DNA of 64,000 bases, taken from positions 1-64,000 of the forward strand of contig CAMYLU010000016.1 of assembly GCA_947259485.1 (NCBI GenBank), read 5' to 3'. Source of the stretch: an uncultured Gammaproteobacteria bacterium. Lineage in GTDB: Bacteria; Pseudomonadota; Gammaproteobacteria; GCA-001735895. A program made the translations under genes and the position numbers. Positions 8,685-16,640 of this stretch are shown here, one piece after another. The notes under the pieces are model-generated. The model saw only the letters and a list, made by a program, of their open reading frames with translations. It did no database searches and was not told the DNA's origin. How positions within the stretch are numbered: position 1 is the first letter of the stretch; each line of letters begins with the position of its first letter.

Positions 8685-10544
8685 ATGCTTAGTTTTTCAG
8701 ACCTCTCGCTGCGACGTTCTGCTACCCTGCTATTCGAAGCGGCCGACTTTAAAATATACCCGGGACAAAAGCTCGGCATTACCGGTGCTAACGGTTGTGG
8801 CAAGTCTTCGTTGTTTGCGTTGATTCGCGGTGAACTGTCGTCCGACCAGGGTCAATTTACGATGCCTCGAGACTGGGCGGTAGCCTCGGTAGATCAGGAA
8901 GCCCGGTTAAGTGAGCGTTTCGCCCTTGAATATGTCATCGATGGTGATGAAGAGTTAAGACAGGTTGAAACCAGGCTCGCCGAAGCAGAGACTAAATCGG
9001 ATGCTTTGTCGATTGCGAGCTGCCATGAACGGCTGCAGGAAATTGACGGTTACCAGGCAACCAGTCGTGCGGCACGGTTGCTTGCAGGACTCGGTTTTAG
9101 CGAGGCCGAAATTCGACGACCGCTCAATAGTTTCTCCGGTGGCTGGATCATGCGTCTCAACCTGGCGCGTGCATTGATGTGCCGTTCCGATCTGTTGTTG
9201 CTCGATGAACCCACCAACCACCTCGACCTTGACGCGGTGATCTGGCTTGAGCAGTGGTTGAAGCGATACCAGGGTACCCTGTTGTTGATTTCGCATGACC
9301 GTGATTTTCTGGACGCTGTGGTTACTACCGTGGCCCATATCGAGAGTCAGCATATCGACCTGTATCGCGGCAATTACACAGCGTTTGAAATGCAACGCGC
9401 TGAACGTCTCGCGCAGCAGCAGGCGGCCCATCAAAAGCAGCAACAAAGCATCGCGCACATGCAGCACTACATCGATCGCTTCCGCGCCAAGGCGACCAAG
9501 GCCAGGCAGGCTCAAAGTCGCATTAAGGCCCTCGAAAAAATGCAGATTATTGCACCCGCGCATATCGACTCACCCTTTCATTTCGAGTTTCGCTCCCCCA
9601 GGGCAATGCCGACTTCACTGTTGAAGCTGGATCGAGTTTCAACCGGCTATGACGATAAAACCGTGCTTGAGAATATCGAGTTTTCGTTGATTCCGGGCGA
9701 GCGTATCGGGTTGCTTGGCCTGAACGGGGCGGGCAAATCGACATTTATAAAACTGCTGGCAAACGAATTACAGCCCTTCGAGGGGGACATGACACGCGCA
9801 AAGGATTTGAATGTTGGTTATTTTGCGCAACACCAGGTTGAACAACTTGATCTCGAGGCTCACGCCCTGTTGACGATGCAGCGAATGGATCCGAAACTGA
9901 GTGAGCGTGAAATCCGGTCTTACCTCGGCGGTTTTAATTTTCGCGGCGACAAGGTGTTGCAGGCTGTCAAAACTTTCTCCGGCGGTCAAAAAGCCAGGCT
10001 GGTTTTGGCGCTGCTGATCTGGAGTCGCCCCAATTTATTGTTGCTGGACGAACCAACCAATCACCTGGACCTGGAAATGCGACTGGCACTGAACCAGGCT
10101 TTACAGGGTTTTGATGGCAGTGTCATCCTGGTATCACACGATCGACACCTGTTACGCAGTGTTTGCGATGATCTTTGGCTGGTGGATGGCGGCATGCTGC
10201 AGCACTTCGAGCAGGATCTCGATTACTATCCGTCATGGCTTGCGCAGCGCAAGTCGCGCGGCGAAAACTCAACCGCATCTGCGGTTGTTAGTCACCAGCA
10301 AACCCGTCGCCAGCAAAAATTTCAGTCGAACCAGCTCAACAAGATAGAAAAAAAACTTGCGAAATTAAATGCCGTGCAGGAAAGCCTCGAACAGAAACTC
10401 GAAGACAGTTCGATCTATGATGCCGAGAATCGTGATCAATTGAATGCCAACCTGGCCGAACAGGCAGAAAACAGGAAACTGCTCGACCAGGCTGAAGAGG
10501 ACTGGTTACGCTTAAGCGAGTCGATAGAACAACAGGCAAACTAG
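8685..10544 (+). CDS. yheS: ABC-F family ATPase YheS
   Basis: This soluble protein (about 619 aa) has two ABC ATPase domains and no membrane segments, the ABC-F layout used for ribosome-associated factors. Domain 1 has GANGCGKSS, FSGGW and LLLLDEPTNHLDLD. The linker carries the family stretch HYIDRFRAKATKARQAQSRIK, and domain 2 has GLNGAGKST, FSGGQKARL and LLLLDEPTNHLDLE. A charged coiled coil closes the protein. Match to E. coli YheS is strong throughout. ATG 8685 is preferred because it gives MLSFSDLSLRR; an upstream ATG at 8649 adds twelve unlikely residues. Confidence 0.93.
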   Translation: MLSFSDLSLRRSATLLFEAADFKIYPGQKLGITGANGCGKSSLFALIRGELSSDQGQFTMPRDWAVASVDQEARLSERFALEYVIDGDEELRQVETRLAEAETKSDALSIASCHERLQEIDGYQATSRAARLLAGLGFSEAEIRRPLNSFSGGWIMRLNLARALMCRSDLLLLDEPTNHLDLDAVIWLEQWLKRYQGTLLLISHDRDFLDAVVTTVAHIESQHIDLYRGNYTAFEMQRAERLAQQQAAHQKQQQSIAHMQHYIDRFRAKATKARQAQSRIKALEKMQIIAPAHIDSPFHFEFRSPRAMPTSLLKLDRVSTGYDDKTVLENIEFSLIPGERIGLLGLNGAGKSTFIKLLANELQPFEGDMTRAKDLNVGYFAQHQVEQLDLEAHALLTMQRMDPKLSEREIRSYLGGFNFRGDKVLQAVKTFSGGQKARLVLALLIWSRPNLLLLDEPTNHLDLEMRLALNQALQGFDGSVILVSHDRHLLRSVCDDLWLVDGGMLQHFEQDLDYYPSWLAQRKSRGENSTASAVVSHQQTRRQQKFQSNQLNKIEKKLAKLNAVQESLEQKLEDSSIYDAENRDQLNANLAEQAENRKLLDQAEEDWLRLSESIEQQAN

Positions 10545-11980
10545 CCGTTGCGACAATTGCATACGATCTGCCCCAGCGTCTTGAGCGCATTTTCGTTGGC
10601 CTGGTTCCACGGAGAACCGCAATTAATACGCAGGTGATTGCGGAAGCCACGGGTTGCCGAAAACAGGATTCCCGGAGTTATCGCAATATTGTGCTCGAGC
10701 GCGCGATTAAATATATCGATGCTGTCGCAACCGCTCGGCATTTCCACCCACAGCACGTTGCCACCGTGCGGATGTGAAATGCGCGTGCCTTCGGGGAAAT
10801 TCTTAGAGATCATGAAGCGGCCTCGTTCGACCTGTTCGCGCATCGCAACGCGCAGTCGTACCAGGTGCCTGTCATATTGCCCACTGCTTAGAAACTCGGC
10901 CAGCGCCAGCTGATTGATCGATGAGGTGGCTGAGGACCAGGCTTGTTTATACTGCAGAAACTTCTTGTAATAGCGGCCCGCGATTACCCAGCCGACGCGA
11001 TGACCCGGAGCCAGGGTTTTGGAAAAGGATGAACAACTCAGCACGATGTTATTGAGGTCATAGGATTTGGCAGGGCGGGGTGGTTTATCGCCGAAATAAA
11101 CGCTGCCGTAAACGTCGTCCTCGATTAATGGAATATCGCGTTCGGCCAGTAAATTTACCAGTTCGCGTTTGTTCTCTTCCGGCATCTGGCAGCCCAGCGG
11201 GTTGCTGGTGTTGGGTGATGCCATGACTGCCTTGATGTCCATGGTATCGAAGGCTTCTTCCAGTGCTTCCAGGTTTAAACCGGTAACTGGATCTGTTTCA
11301 ATTTCAACGGCCAGCATCCCCATTTGTTCAATCATGCGCAGCACCGCAAAATAAGTGGGGGACTCGACCGCGATGATGTCACCGCGCTTGGCGACGGTGC
11401 GCAGGCTAATCGAAAGAGCTTCGGTGGCGCCAGAGGTAATAATGACATCGTCCGCGCTGATTCGAGTGTAGGTCTGGGCATATTGCTGTGCGATCTGTTC
11501 GCGCAATTTTCGGTCTCCGGGCGGGAACAGGTAATCCATACTTTTTTGCGGGTAGCGGCTGATAATGCTGCGTGTTGCCCGGGTCAGCGACTTGACCGGC
11601 ATGAAGTCCATCGAGGGATTCGAGGTGCCGAAGGGCGTGATGCGCGGGTTGTTCGCATTGCGAAACACCTCTTCGAAGAGCTCGCCAAAACGTACCCGAC
11701 GGGCCTGGCGTGGCGTGGTCGCAGACTTGGCGATATCATTAATCTGACTGTCGAGGGTGTTGACGTAAAACCCGGATTGCGGTTTTGCGCTCAATACTCC
11801 CTGGTCCTCGAGATTGACATAGGACTGGGTGATCGTGGCAATGCTGACCCCGAGTTGTTTGCTGAGCTTGCGCAGTGATGGTGCTTTATCGCCAGGTTTG
11901 AGCTCTCCCTTCTCGATTAACTCGGTGATGTAGCGGGATACCTGGTCGTATTTAAAGGTTTCCGGACGCAAAACTGTCAT
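10541..11980 (-). CDS. MocR-type regulator: GntR-like helix-turn-helix fused to a class I aminotransferase fold
   Basis: The product (about 479 aa) joins a winged helix (residues about 8-75; SLRKLSKQLGVSIATI) to a PLP-dependent aminotransferase-like domain with SGATEALS, SPNTSNPLG and the lysine region SCSSFSKTLAPG. MocR proteins use this fold to sense PLP or amino compounds and usually control a divergent gene. ATG 11980 is preferred over TTG 11992. Repeated ATTGTAA boxes lie directly upstream, and the divergent transcription unit is the small RNA candidate at about 12060-12167. The gene converges on yheS with overlapping stop codons. Confidence 0.88.
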   Translation of the reverse strand: MTVLRPETFKYDQVSRYITELIEKGELKPGDKAPSLRKLSKQLGVSIATITQSYVNLEDQGVLSAKPQSGFYVNTLDSQINDIAKSATTPRQARRVRFGELFEEVFRNANNPRITPFGTSNPSMDFMPVKSLTRATRSIISRYPQKSMDYLFPPGDRKLREQIAQQYAQTYTRISADDVIITSGATEALSISLRTVAKRGDIIAVESPTYFAVLRMIEQMGMLAVEIETDPVTGLNLEALEEAFDTMDIKAVMASPNTSNPLGCQMPEENKRELVNLLAERDIPLIEDDVYGSVYFGDKPPRPAKSYDLNNIVLSCSSFSKTLAPGHRVGWVIAGRYYKKFLQYKQAWSSATSSINQLALAEFLSSGQYDRHLVRLRVAMREQVERGRFMISKNFPEGTRISHPHGGNVLWVEMPSGCDSIDIFNRALEHNIAITPGILFSATRGFRNHLRINCGSPWNQANENALKTLGQIVCNCRNG

Positions 11981-11996
11981 GTTGAGGACCAACTGT

Positions 11997-12040
11997 ATTG
12001 TAAGAATTTTAGAAAAATTGTAACTGTTATTGTAACAGTT
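11997..12040. promoter_or_regulatory. Probable MocR operator: three ATTGTAA boxes and an 8-3-8 palindrome
   Basis: ATTGTAA occurs at 11997-12003, 12017-12023 and 12029-12035, all in the same orientation. AACTGTTA (12022-12029), TTG and TAACAGTT (12033-12040) form a perfect inverted repeat over the last two. MocR regulators commonly bind direct repeats between divergent genes. A TATTAT box at 12048-12053 could be the -10 of the rightward transcript. Confidence 0.6.
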
Positions 12041-12077
12041 TCGCCAATATTATTGCATCATTGTCAGTGAGGCATTC

Positions 12078-12131
12078 ATGCTTCACAGGCAGAAAGTTAA
12101 AACCCCCTCCTCCTCCTCAGGTTTTGACTGA
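12078..12131 (+). CDS. Possible 17-codon leader peptide within the small RNA
   Basis: GAGG at 12069-12072 stands five bases before ATG 12078. The frame reads MLHRQKVKTPSSSSGFD and stops just before the terminator. Four serine codons in a row come from the CCUCC repeat. It could be a serine-sensing leader or a dual-function RNA, or the frame may be fortuitous. Confidence 0.3.
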   Translation: MLHRQKVKTPSSSSGFD

Positions 12132-12136
12132 TTATT

Positions 12137-12167
12137 AACCCACCCTTTTTGGGGTGGGTTTTTTTTT
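12137..12167 (+). terminator. Rho-independent terminator of the small transcript
   Basis: Stem AACCCACCC (12137-12145) pairs with GGGTGGGTT (12152-12160), followed by a continuous T run through 12167. No recognised gene ends upstream on this strand except the small RNA candidate, which is why a short transcript is inferred. Confidence 0.85.
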
Positions 12168-12300
12168 GCTTTTTGAGCTACTGCGCTTGCATAGTCGCGA
12201 GATAATTTCACATCGAAATGCTCATTTAGGCTTATCTAAACTGCGCTTCCGATCTGAAATTATCTCGCGACTATGCGGCGCTCGCAACGCTCAAAAAGCA
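12167..12300. repeat. 134-bp imperfect palindrome
   Basis: Outer arms of 12 nt (12167-12178 and 12289-12300) and inner arms of 22 nt (12189-12210 and 12255-12276) are perfect inverted repeats. They are separated by unmatched 10-12 nt segments and a 44-nt centre. CTGCGCTT also appears twice directly (12181, 12241). No coding frame is evident. It may be a MITE-like or REP-like element; no second copy was noticed in the window. Confidence 0.75.
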
Positions 12301-12379
12301 AAAAACTATCAAATGCTTTCGAAGGTCTAATGCGTTCGGGATTACAAAATAAAAAAACCGTCATTAAAGTCGGGGGAAA

Positions 12380-12456
12380 TGGCGCGCTCGGCGGGAATCG
12401 AACCCACGACCTTTGGCTTCGGAGGCCAACACTCTATCCATCTGAGCTACGAGCGC
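12380..12456 (-). tRNA. tRNA-Arg (anticodon CCG)
   Basis: The reverse strand folds as a standard 77-nt tRNA with CCA encoded. The acceptor stem GCGCTCG pairs with CGAGCGC, the anticodon stem TTGGC/GCCAA frames the loop CTCCGAA (anticodon CCG, reading CGG), and the T-arm has GGTTCGATTCC. It stands alone; no integrase or attachment duplication was seen beside it. Confidence 0.96.
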
Positions 12457-12611
12457 ATCGTATTTCCTGCCAGTACCGTTACGGCTGGGCCGTGATTGTA
12501 AACCAAAGGGCGATAGATTAATCAGGATCGCTAAATAATTTTTGCGAATTGCTTACTTTTCGACGATAATGCCCAGCGTTTCTGAACCTGTCTATTTGCT
12601 GGAGACAACTC

Positions 12612-13085
12612 GTGAGTGAAGCCCAAGACGAAACTTTTTCGCCGCATAATATAACTGTCCTTGGTGGTTTGTTGCTGATTGCAATTATTATCGGGGAGGT
12701 TGTAATCGGGCAACAGGGTAATGACGAAATGACTGTCGAATCGGTCGATACCATGCAAGACATGGCAATGAGACTGCAACCGGTTGTTTCCCTTGACGAG
12801 ATGCGCTCCAGTATGACTGTCGCCTCGGCCGCCGGTGATACGGCGGATAAGTCTCCCGATCAACTTTACCAGGGAGCATGCCTGGCCTGCCATTCTACCG
12901 GAGCGGCGGGCGCCCCGAAAATTGGTGATGCGGCGGCGTGGACAGCGCGTCTTGCAAAAGGTCTCGATGCGCTGGTGACTTCTGCAATCAATGGTATTGG
13001 CGCCATGCCACCACGGGGTGGGTCACAGTTTAATGATGACCAGATTCGTGTCACTGTCGAGTACATTCTGGCTGAATCCAAATGA
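12612..13085 (+). CDS. Membrane-anchored class I cytochrome c (cytochrome c5-like)
   Basis: The product (157 aa) has one N-terminal membrane anchor (residues about 15-35), a periplasmic linker, and a single haem domain. The haem site is CLACH near residue 92, with the distal methionine in GAMPPRGG near residue 134. It likely passes electrons in the periplasm to a terminal oxidase or reductase. The start is GTG 12612, preceded by GGAG at 12601. It is monocistronic, ending at a shared terminator. Confidence 0.88.
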   Translation: MSEAQDETFSPHNITVLGGLLLIAIIIGEVVIGQQGNDEMTVESVDTMQDMAMRLQPVVSLDEMRSSMTVASAAGDTADKSPDQLYQGACLACHSTGAAGAPKIGDAAAWTARLAKGLDALVTSAINGIGAMPPRGGSQFNDDQIRVTVEYILAESK

Positions 13086-13109
13086 CGCAATAATTCAGGC
13101 ATGAAAACA

Positions 13110-13135
13110 AAGCGGAGACAGTCTCCGCTTTTTTT
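13110..13135. terminator. Bidirectional intrinsic terminator
   Basis: AAGCGGAGAC (13110-13119) and GTCTCCGCTT (13121-13130) form a perfect stem. A T run follows on the plus strand (to 13135), and a T-rich stretch follows on the minus strand, serving both the cytochrome gene and yifB. Confidence 0.85.
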
Positions 13136-14639
13136 ATGCCTGCCGTTTATGCTGGCGTCGATAGGAAATCGCCTCCGCAATATGCGTTTCGTTGACAACC
13201 TCTGCAGCCGCCAGATCCGCGATGGTACGGCCCAGCTTGAGGAGTTTGTGATAACTGCGGGTACTCAAGCGAAGTTTTTCGATTCCGTTTATCAGGGTTT
13301 GCTGAAGCTTTCGGCTCAAACCACAGATTTCGTCCAGGTCTTTGTGCCCAAGGCGGGCATTAACGCAGCCCTGGCGCTTTAGTTGAAGCTTGCGAGCACT
13401 GCAGACTCGTTGTCGAACTTCGCTGCTGGTTGGCGTCGCTTTTTGTTTTTCGATAATCAGTTGCTGGTGTTCGAGTCGACCCAGTTCGATCTGGATGTCG
13501 ATACGATCGAGCAAAGGTGCAGACAGCTTGTTTCGATACCGAGTCAGCTGTTGCGCTGAGCAATCACAGCTCTTGATCGAATCGCAGCCCCCGGGGCAGG
13601 GATTCATCGCCGCGATCAACTGGAACTGTGCCGGGAATACGGCTTTGCCGGAGGCCCGTGAAATATGAATACGCCCGGTTTCAAGCGGTTCGCGTAAAAC
13701 CTCGATCGCAGCGCGATTGAATTCGGCGAACTCATCGAGAAATAGTACCCCGTTATGCGCCAGCGAAATTTCTCCAGGCTTCGGATTTCTGCCGCCACCC
13801 ACCAGCGCGATACCCGATACCGTGTGATGTGGAGACTGGAATGGACGCTGCAGCCAGTTGTCCGGATTAACCGGCAGTTGGCAAACCGACCGGATGCTGG
13901 CGCTGCTCATTGCCTCGTCTTCGTTCATGAGTGGCAAAATGGAGTTCAGTCGTTGCGCCAGCATACTTTTGCCAGTACCGGGTGGTCCCATCATCAGCAT
14001 ATGATGACCACCCGCGGCGGCAATCTCGAGTGCACGTTTGGCCCGGTATTGGCCGTAGACTTCGGCAAGGTCGATGGTCGGGTCGGGGGTGGGTTGCGGA
14101 AGCGTGGGATCAAGCACGGGCAGCGCTTTACCGCCATTGAGACTACTGCATATTTCGGCTAACGAGGTTGCCAGTTGAATCGGAAAATCTTGCAGCAGCA
14201 TGGCTTCAGTGCGATTTTGACTGGGAATGATAGCGCCTTGCCGGGCTTTTTTACTCGCAATCAAGGCCGGCAGCAAGCCTTCGATTCTGCAACACTCGCC
14301 GCTTAACCCCAGTTCACCGAAACAGGCGTTATCCGCGAGGCCCGATGCCTCGATCTGTTCTGAAGCTGACAGAATGCCAAGAGCGATCGGCAAATCGTAA
14401 CGGCCGCCTTCCTTGGGCAAATCGGCCGGCGCCAGGTTGACCGTGATGCGCCGCGCCGGAAATTCAAACCCGGAGTTGAGTATTGCCGAACGCACCCGGT
14501 CGCGCGCCTCACGCACCGCGGTTTCAGGCAGCCCGACCACGGTAAAAGCGGGCAGGCCGTTTGAAATATGTACTTCAACGCGAACTTCGGGCGCATGAAT
14601 GCCCAGTTGGGCGCGGGTTTTGAGTTGGGTCAATGACAT
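13134..14639 (-). CDS. yifB: YifB/ComM family Mg-chelatase-like AAA+ ATPase
   Basis: This 501-residue protein has the N-terminal ChlI-like domain (VEVHISNGLPAFTVVGLPE). The AAA+ core has Walker A GPPGTGKS near residue 219 and Walker B GVLFLDEFAEF, followed by the C-terminal Mg_chelatase_C part. In Vibrio cholerae and Haemophilus the family member ComM is a helicase that extends recombination during natural transformation. No competence genes are nearby in the window, so that role is known for the family, not shown here. Confidence 0.93.
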   Translation of the reverse strand: MSLTQLKTRAQLGIHAPEVRVEVHISNGLPAFTVVGLPETAVREARDRVRSAILNSGFEFPARRITVNLAPADLPKEGGRYDLPIALGILSASEQIEASGLADNACFGELGLSGECCRIEGLLPALIASKKARQGAIIPSQNRTEAMLLQDFPIQLATSLAEICSSLNGGKALPVLDPTLPQPTPDPTIDLAEVYGQYRAKRALEIAAAGGHHMLMMGPPGTGKSMLAQRLNSILPLMNEDEAMSSASIRSVCQLPVNPDNWLQRPFQSPHHTVSGIALVGGGRNPKPGEISLAHNGVLFLDEFAEFNRAAIEVLREPLETGRIHISRASGKAVFPAQFQLIAAMNPCPGGCDSIKSCDCSAQQLTRYRNKLSAPLLDRIDIQIELGRLEHQQLIIEKQKATPTSSEVRQRVCSARKLQLKRQGCVNARLGHKDLDEICGLSRKLQQTLINGIEKLRLSTRSYHKLLKLGRTIADLAAAEVVNETHIAEAISYRRQHKRQA

Positions 14640-14826
14640 AACAGAATCCTTTCCAGGGGTTAATCCAGACGTCTACACCTGTCTGCACGACGCATCCTGC
14701 GTCATGGCTGCCATGTTAACAGAAAGCGGGCCTGGCCTCGCCCGTGTTTTTCGCGCTCAGGGAGGATGATGGGGATTCATAAGTATTATCCTTTACCCGA
14801 ATGCGCAGAACTTATATCCCCGATGG

Positions 14827-14862
14827 AATATTAGTATATTAGATAATATTAATATAATACTC
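14827..14862. promoter_or_regulatory. AT-rich promoter/operator region of the Met-rich protein gene
   Basis: The stretch is nearly pure A/T with repeated AATATTA (14827-14833, 14845-14851) and TATAAT-like hexamers about 45 bp before the start codon of the Met-rich gene. It contrasts with GC-rich surroundings. No regulator can be named. Confidence 0.35.
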
Positions 14863-14903
14863 GAACCGACTTTATTTTTGAGGATAACCAGAGGGCTGAA
14901 AAA

Positions 14904-15587
14904 ATGATTACAGGACGACTCACTACCGTAGTTGCGGCAACTTTATTATCGCTGGGCCTCGCCATTGGCGGCTCGGTATCTCTTGCTAACGAAGGACAAG
15001 GGGACGCTAGCGAGCATAAGTTCGAGCTAGCCAGGCAATATTACGGAGAATGTGCGGCGACAGACAGCTCGCAATTTGATGCGATTAAACCCCAACTAAA
15101 GGCATTCACCGATATGGAAGTGATGGCGGAAACCATGGCGGATCCTGCCAAATTCATGCAGTTGATGACGGTGGTTAACGACCCGCGCACGATTCATGTC
15201 ATGACCAAGTGCGCTACCGAGCCGGTCATGTGGGATACCTGGATGAGCGGCATGACTGACTTCAATAAAATGAGTCGTGCCATGGGCCATTTCATGAACC
15301 CCAACATGTACATGTCCTGGATGATGGCGCCAATGAATCCCGCGATGTACCAGCCGATGATGCAGATGGCCGATCCCGCCTACTACACTCGCTGGATGAA
15401 TGCGATGGCGAATCCGGCTTTTTATCAACCGGTTATGTCGCTTGCCGATCCCAACTGGTATACGCCACGCATTAACTGGATGATGAATCCTGAGTCGATG
15501 CAGCCGATGTTTAACATGATGAACGTGGGTGGTTATCTTGTGCCGATATCAACTGCGGGTGATTCGACGCCAGAACCGGCAAACTAG
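14904..15587 (+). CDS. Secreted Met-rich protein with 12-13-residue tandem repeats
   Basis: I do not recognise this protein. It has a signal peptide (residues 1-28, ending VSLANE), a short Cys-containing region (Cys50, Cys103), then repeats from about residue 79 to 206. The repeat unit is roughly [A/M][D/N]P-x-x-[Y/F]-x-x-x-M over 12-13 residues; examples are MNPAMYQPMMQM, ADPAYYTRWMNAM and ANPAFYQPVMSL. Methionine and aromatic residues dominate. Similar Met density occurs in copper-binding proteins, but the regular Asx-Pro spacing suggests a structural solenoid. It is monocistronic, with its own promoter region and terminator. Confidence 0.8.
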   Translation: MITGRLTTVVAATLLSLGLAIGGSVSLANEGQGDASEHKFELARQYYGECAATDSSQFDAIKPQLKAFTDMEVMAETMADPAKFMQLMTVVNDPRTIHVMTKCATEPVMWDTWMSGMTDFNKMSRAMGHFMNPNMYMSWMMAPMNPAMYQPMMQMADPAYYTRWMNAMANPAFYQPVMSLADPNWYTPRINWMMNPESMQPMFNMMNVGGYLVPISTAGDSTPEPAN

Positions 15588-15598
15588 GGTATAGTATG

Positions 15599-15624
15599 CA
15601 GCTGCGGGGTTCGCCCCGCAGCTG
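15599..15624 (+). terminator. Intrinsic hairpin after the Met-rich gene
   Basis: An 11-bp perfect stem (CAGCTGCGGGG / CCCCGCAGCTG) closes on a TTCG tetraloop. The tail is only AAATTTT, so termination may be partial, with read-through to the DUF2892 gene. Confidence 0.7.
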
Positions 15625-15652
15625 AAATTTTCACCAAAGCTGGGAGAAAATC

Positions 15653-15868
15653 ATGAAACCGAATATGGGAACTGCAGATCGGACCATTCGCGCAGTCATT
15701 GGAATCGCGGCGCTTGCTGCCTGGCCACTCGGGCTGCTAGAGGGAACCCTCGGCATCATCGCACTGGTGGCGGGTGTTGTATTGATCGCCACCGTGGCTA
15801 CCGGCTGGTGTCCGCCATATGACCTGCTAGGCATCAACACCGGCGCCAAGGATGCCAGCGATAGTTAG
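15653..15868 (+). CDS. DUF2892 (YgaP-type transmembrane) protein
   Basis: This 71-residue protein opens with MKPNMGTADRTIRAVIGI, the DUF2892 signature, followed by two membrane helices (residues about 12-30 and 33-52) and the conserved WCPPYDLLGINT end. The domain also forms the C-terminal part of the rhodanese YgaP; here it stands alone without a rhodanese domain. Function is unknown. GGGAG lies just before the start. Confidence 0.88.
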   Translation: MKPNMGTADRTIRAVIGIAALAAWPLGLLEGTLGIIALVAGVVLIATVATGWCPPYDLLGINTGAKDASDS

Positions 15869-15901
15869 TTAAAAATCAGGGGGCAGGATTAGCCCCTTGG
15901 T

Positions 15902-16147
15902 TCATTTCAGTGTTTTCTCGAGTTCTTTTAAGCGGGCCTCGATAATCTCCAGCTTTTCCCGGGTGCGTTCCAATACACGCGCCTGGATATCAAACTCTTC
16001 ACGGCTCACCATCTCGTAGTTAGCCAATTGTTGTTGCAGCAGGCTCTTCAAGCGCGCATCAAAATCGGTTTTCACCTGTTGCAACCCCGGTGGCAACAGC
16101 TCGTTGATTTTTTCTGACAGGCGATTGATGGTTTGATTGTCGATCAT
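15902..16147 (-). CDS. ubiK: Ubiquinone biosynthesis accessory factor UbiK
   Basis: The 81-residue product is a BMFP/YqiC-type coiled-coil protein (LARLKELEK-like heptads across residues 45-81). In E. coli and Salmonella it assists the Ubi complex in aerobic ubiquinone synthesis, and it binds membranes. ATG 16147 gives the normal MIDNQTINRL start; a TTG at 16159 is in frame but less likely. It is divergent from glnK. Confidence 0.88.
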   Translation of the reverse strand: MIDNQTINRLSEKINELLPPGLQQVKTDFDARLKSLLQQQLANYEMVSREEFDIQARVLERTREKLEIIEARLKELEKTLK

Positions 16148-16182
16148 ATTAAGCCCCAAAATAGTGCATAAAATAAATTAAT

Positions 16183-16631
<449 letters not shown>

Positions 16632-16640
16632 GAGGACAGC

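Larger units (their letters stand above)
12060..12167 (+). ncRNA. Candidate small RNA with a CCUCC-rich hairpin loop and its own terminator
   Basis: A hairpin with a 10-bp stem (12095-12104 paired with 12120-12129, one G-U) displays the 15-nt loop CCCTCCTCCTCCTCA (12105-12119). A strong intrinsic terminator follows eight bases later. The repeated CCUCC can pair with Shine-Dalgarno sequences. CCUCCUCCC-loop small RNAs (the CcsR/cuckoo type) are known from alphaproteobacteria; homology to them is not claimed. The 5' end is a guess from the TATTAT box at 12048. The same RNA could also be read as a peptide leader (see the ORF at 12078). Confidence 0.5.

Noticed and set aside
8955-9563. 202-codon open frame antisense to yheS
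   Set aside because: Wholly inside yheS, no ribosome site and no domain signature.
11324-11878. 184-codon open frame antisense to the MocR-type regulator
   Set aside because: The opposite strand encodes a complete aminotransferase-fold protein with all motifs; the antisense frame has none.
12380-12456. tRNA-Arg as an integration site for a genomic island
   Set aside because: No integrase, no duplicated tRNA 3' end and no shift in gene content were seen next to it.
12273-12521. 82-codon open frame running through the tRNA-Arg region
   Set aside because: It is the familiar false frame produced by reading across a tRNA-Arg gene in antisense; it has no ribosome site or domain.
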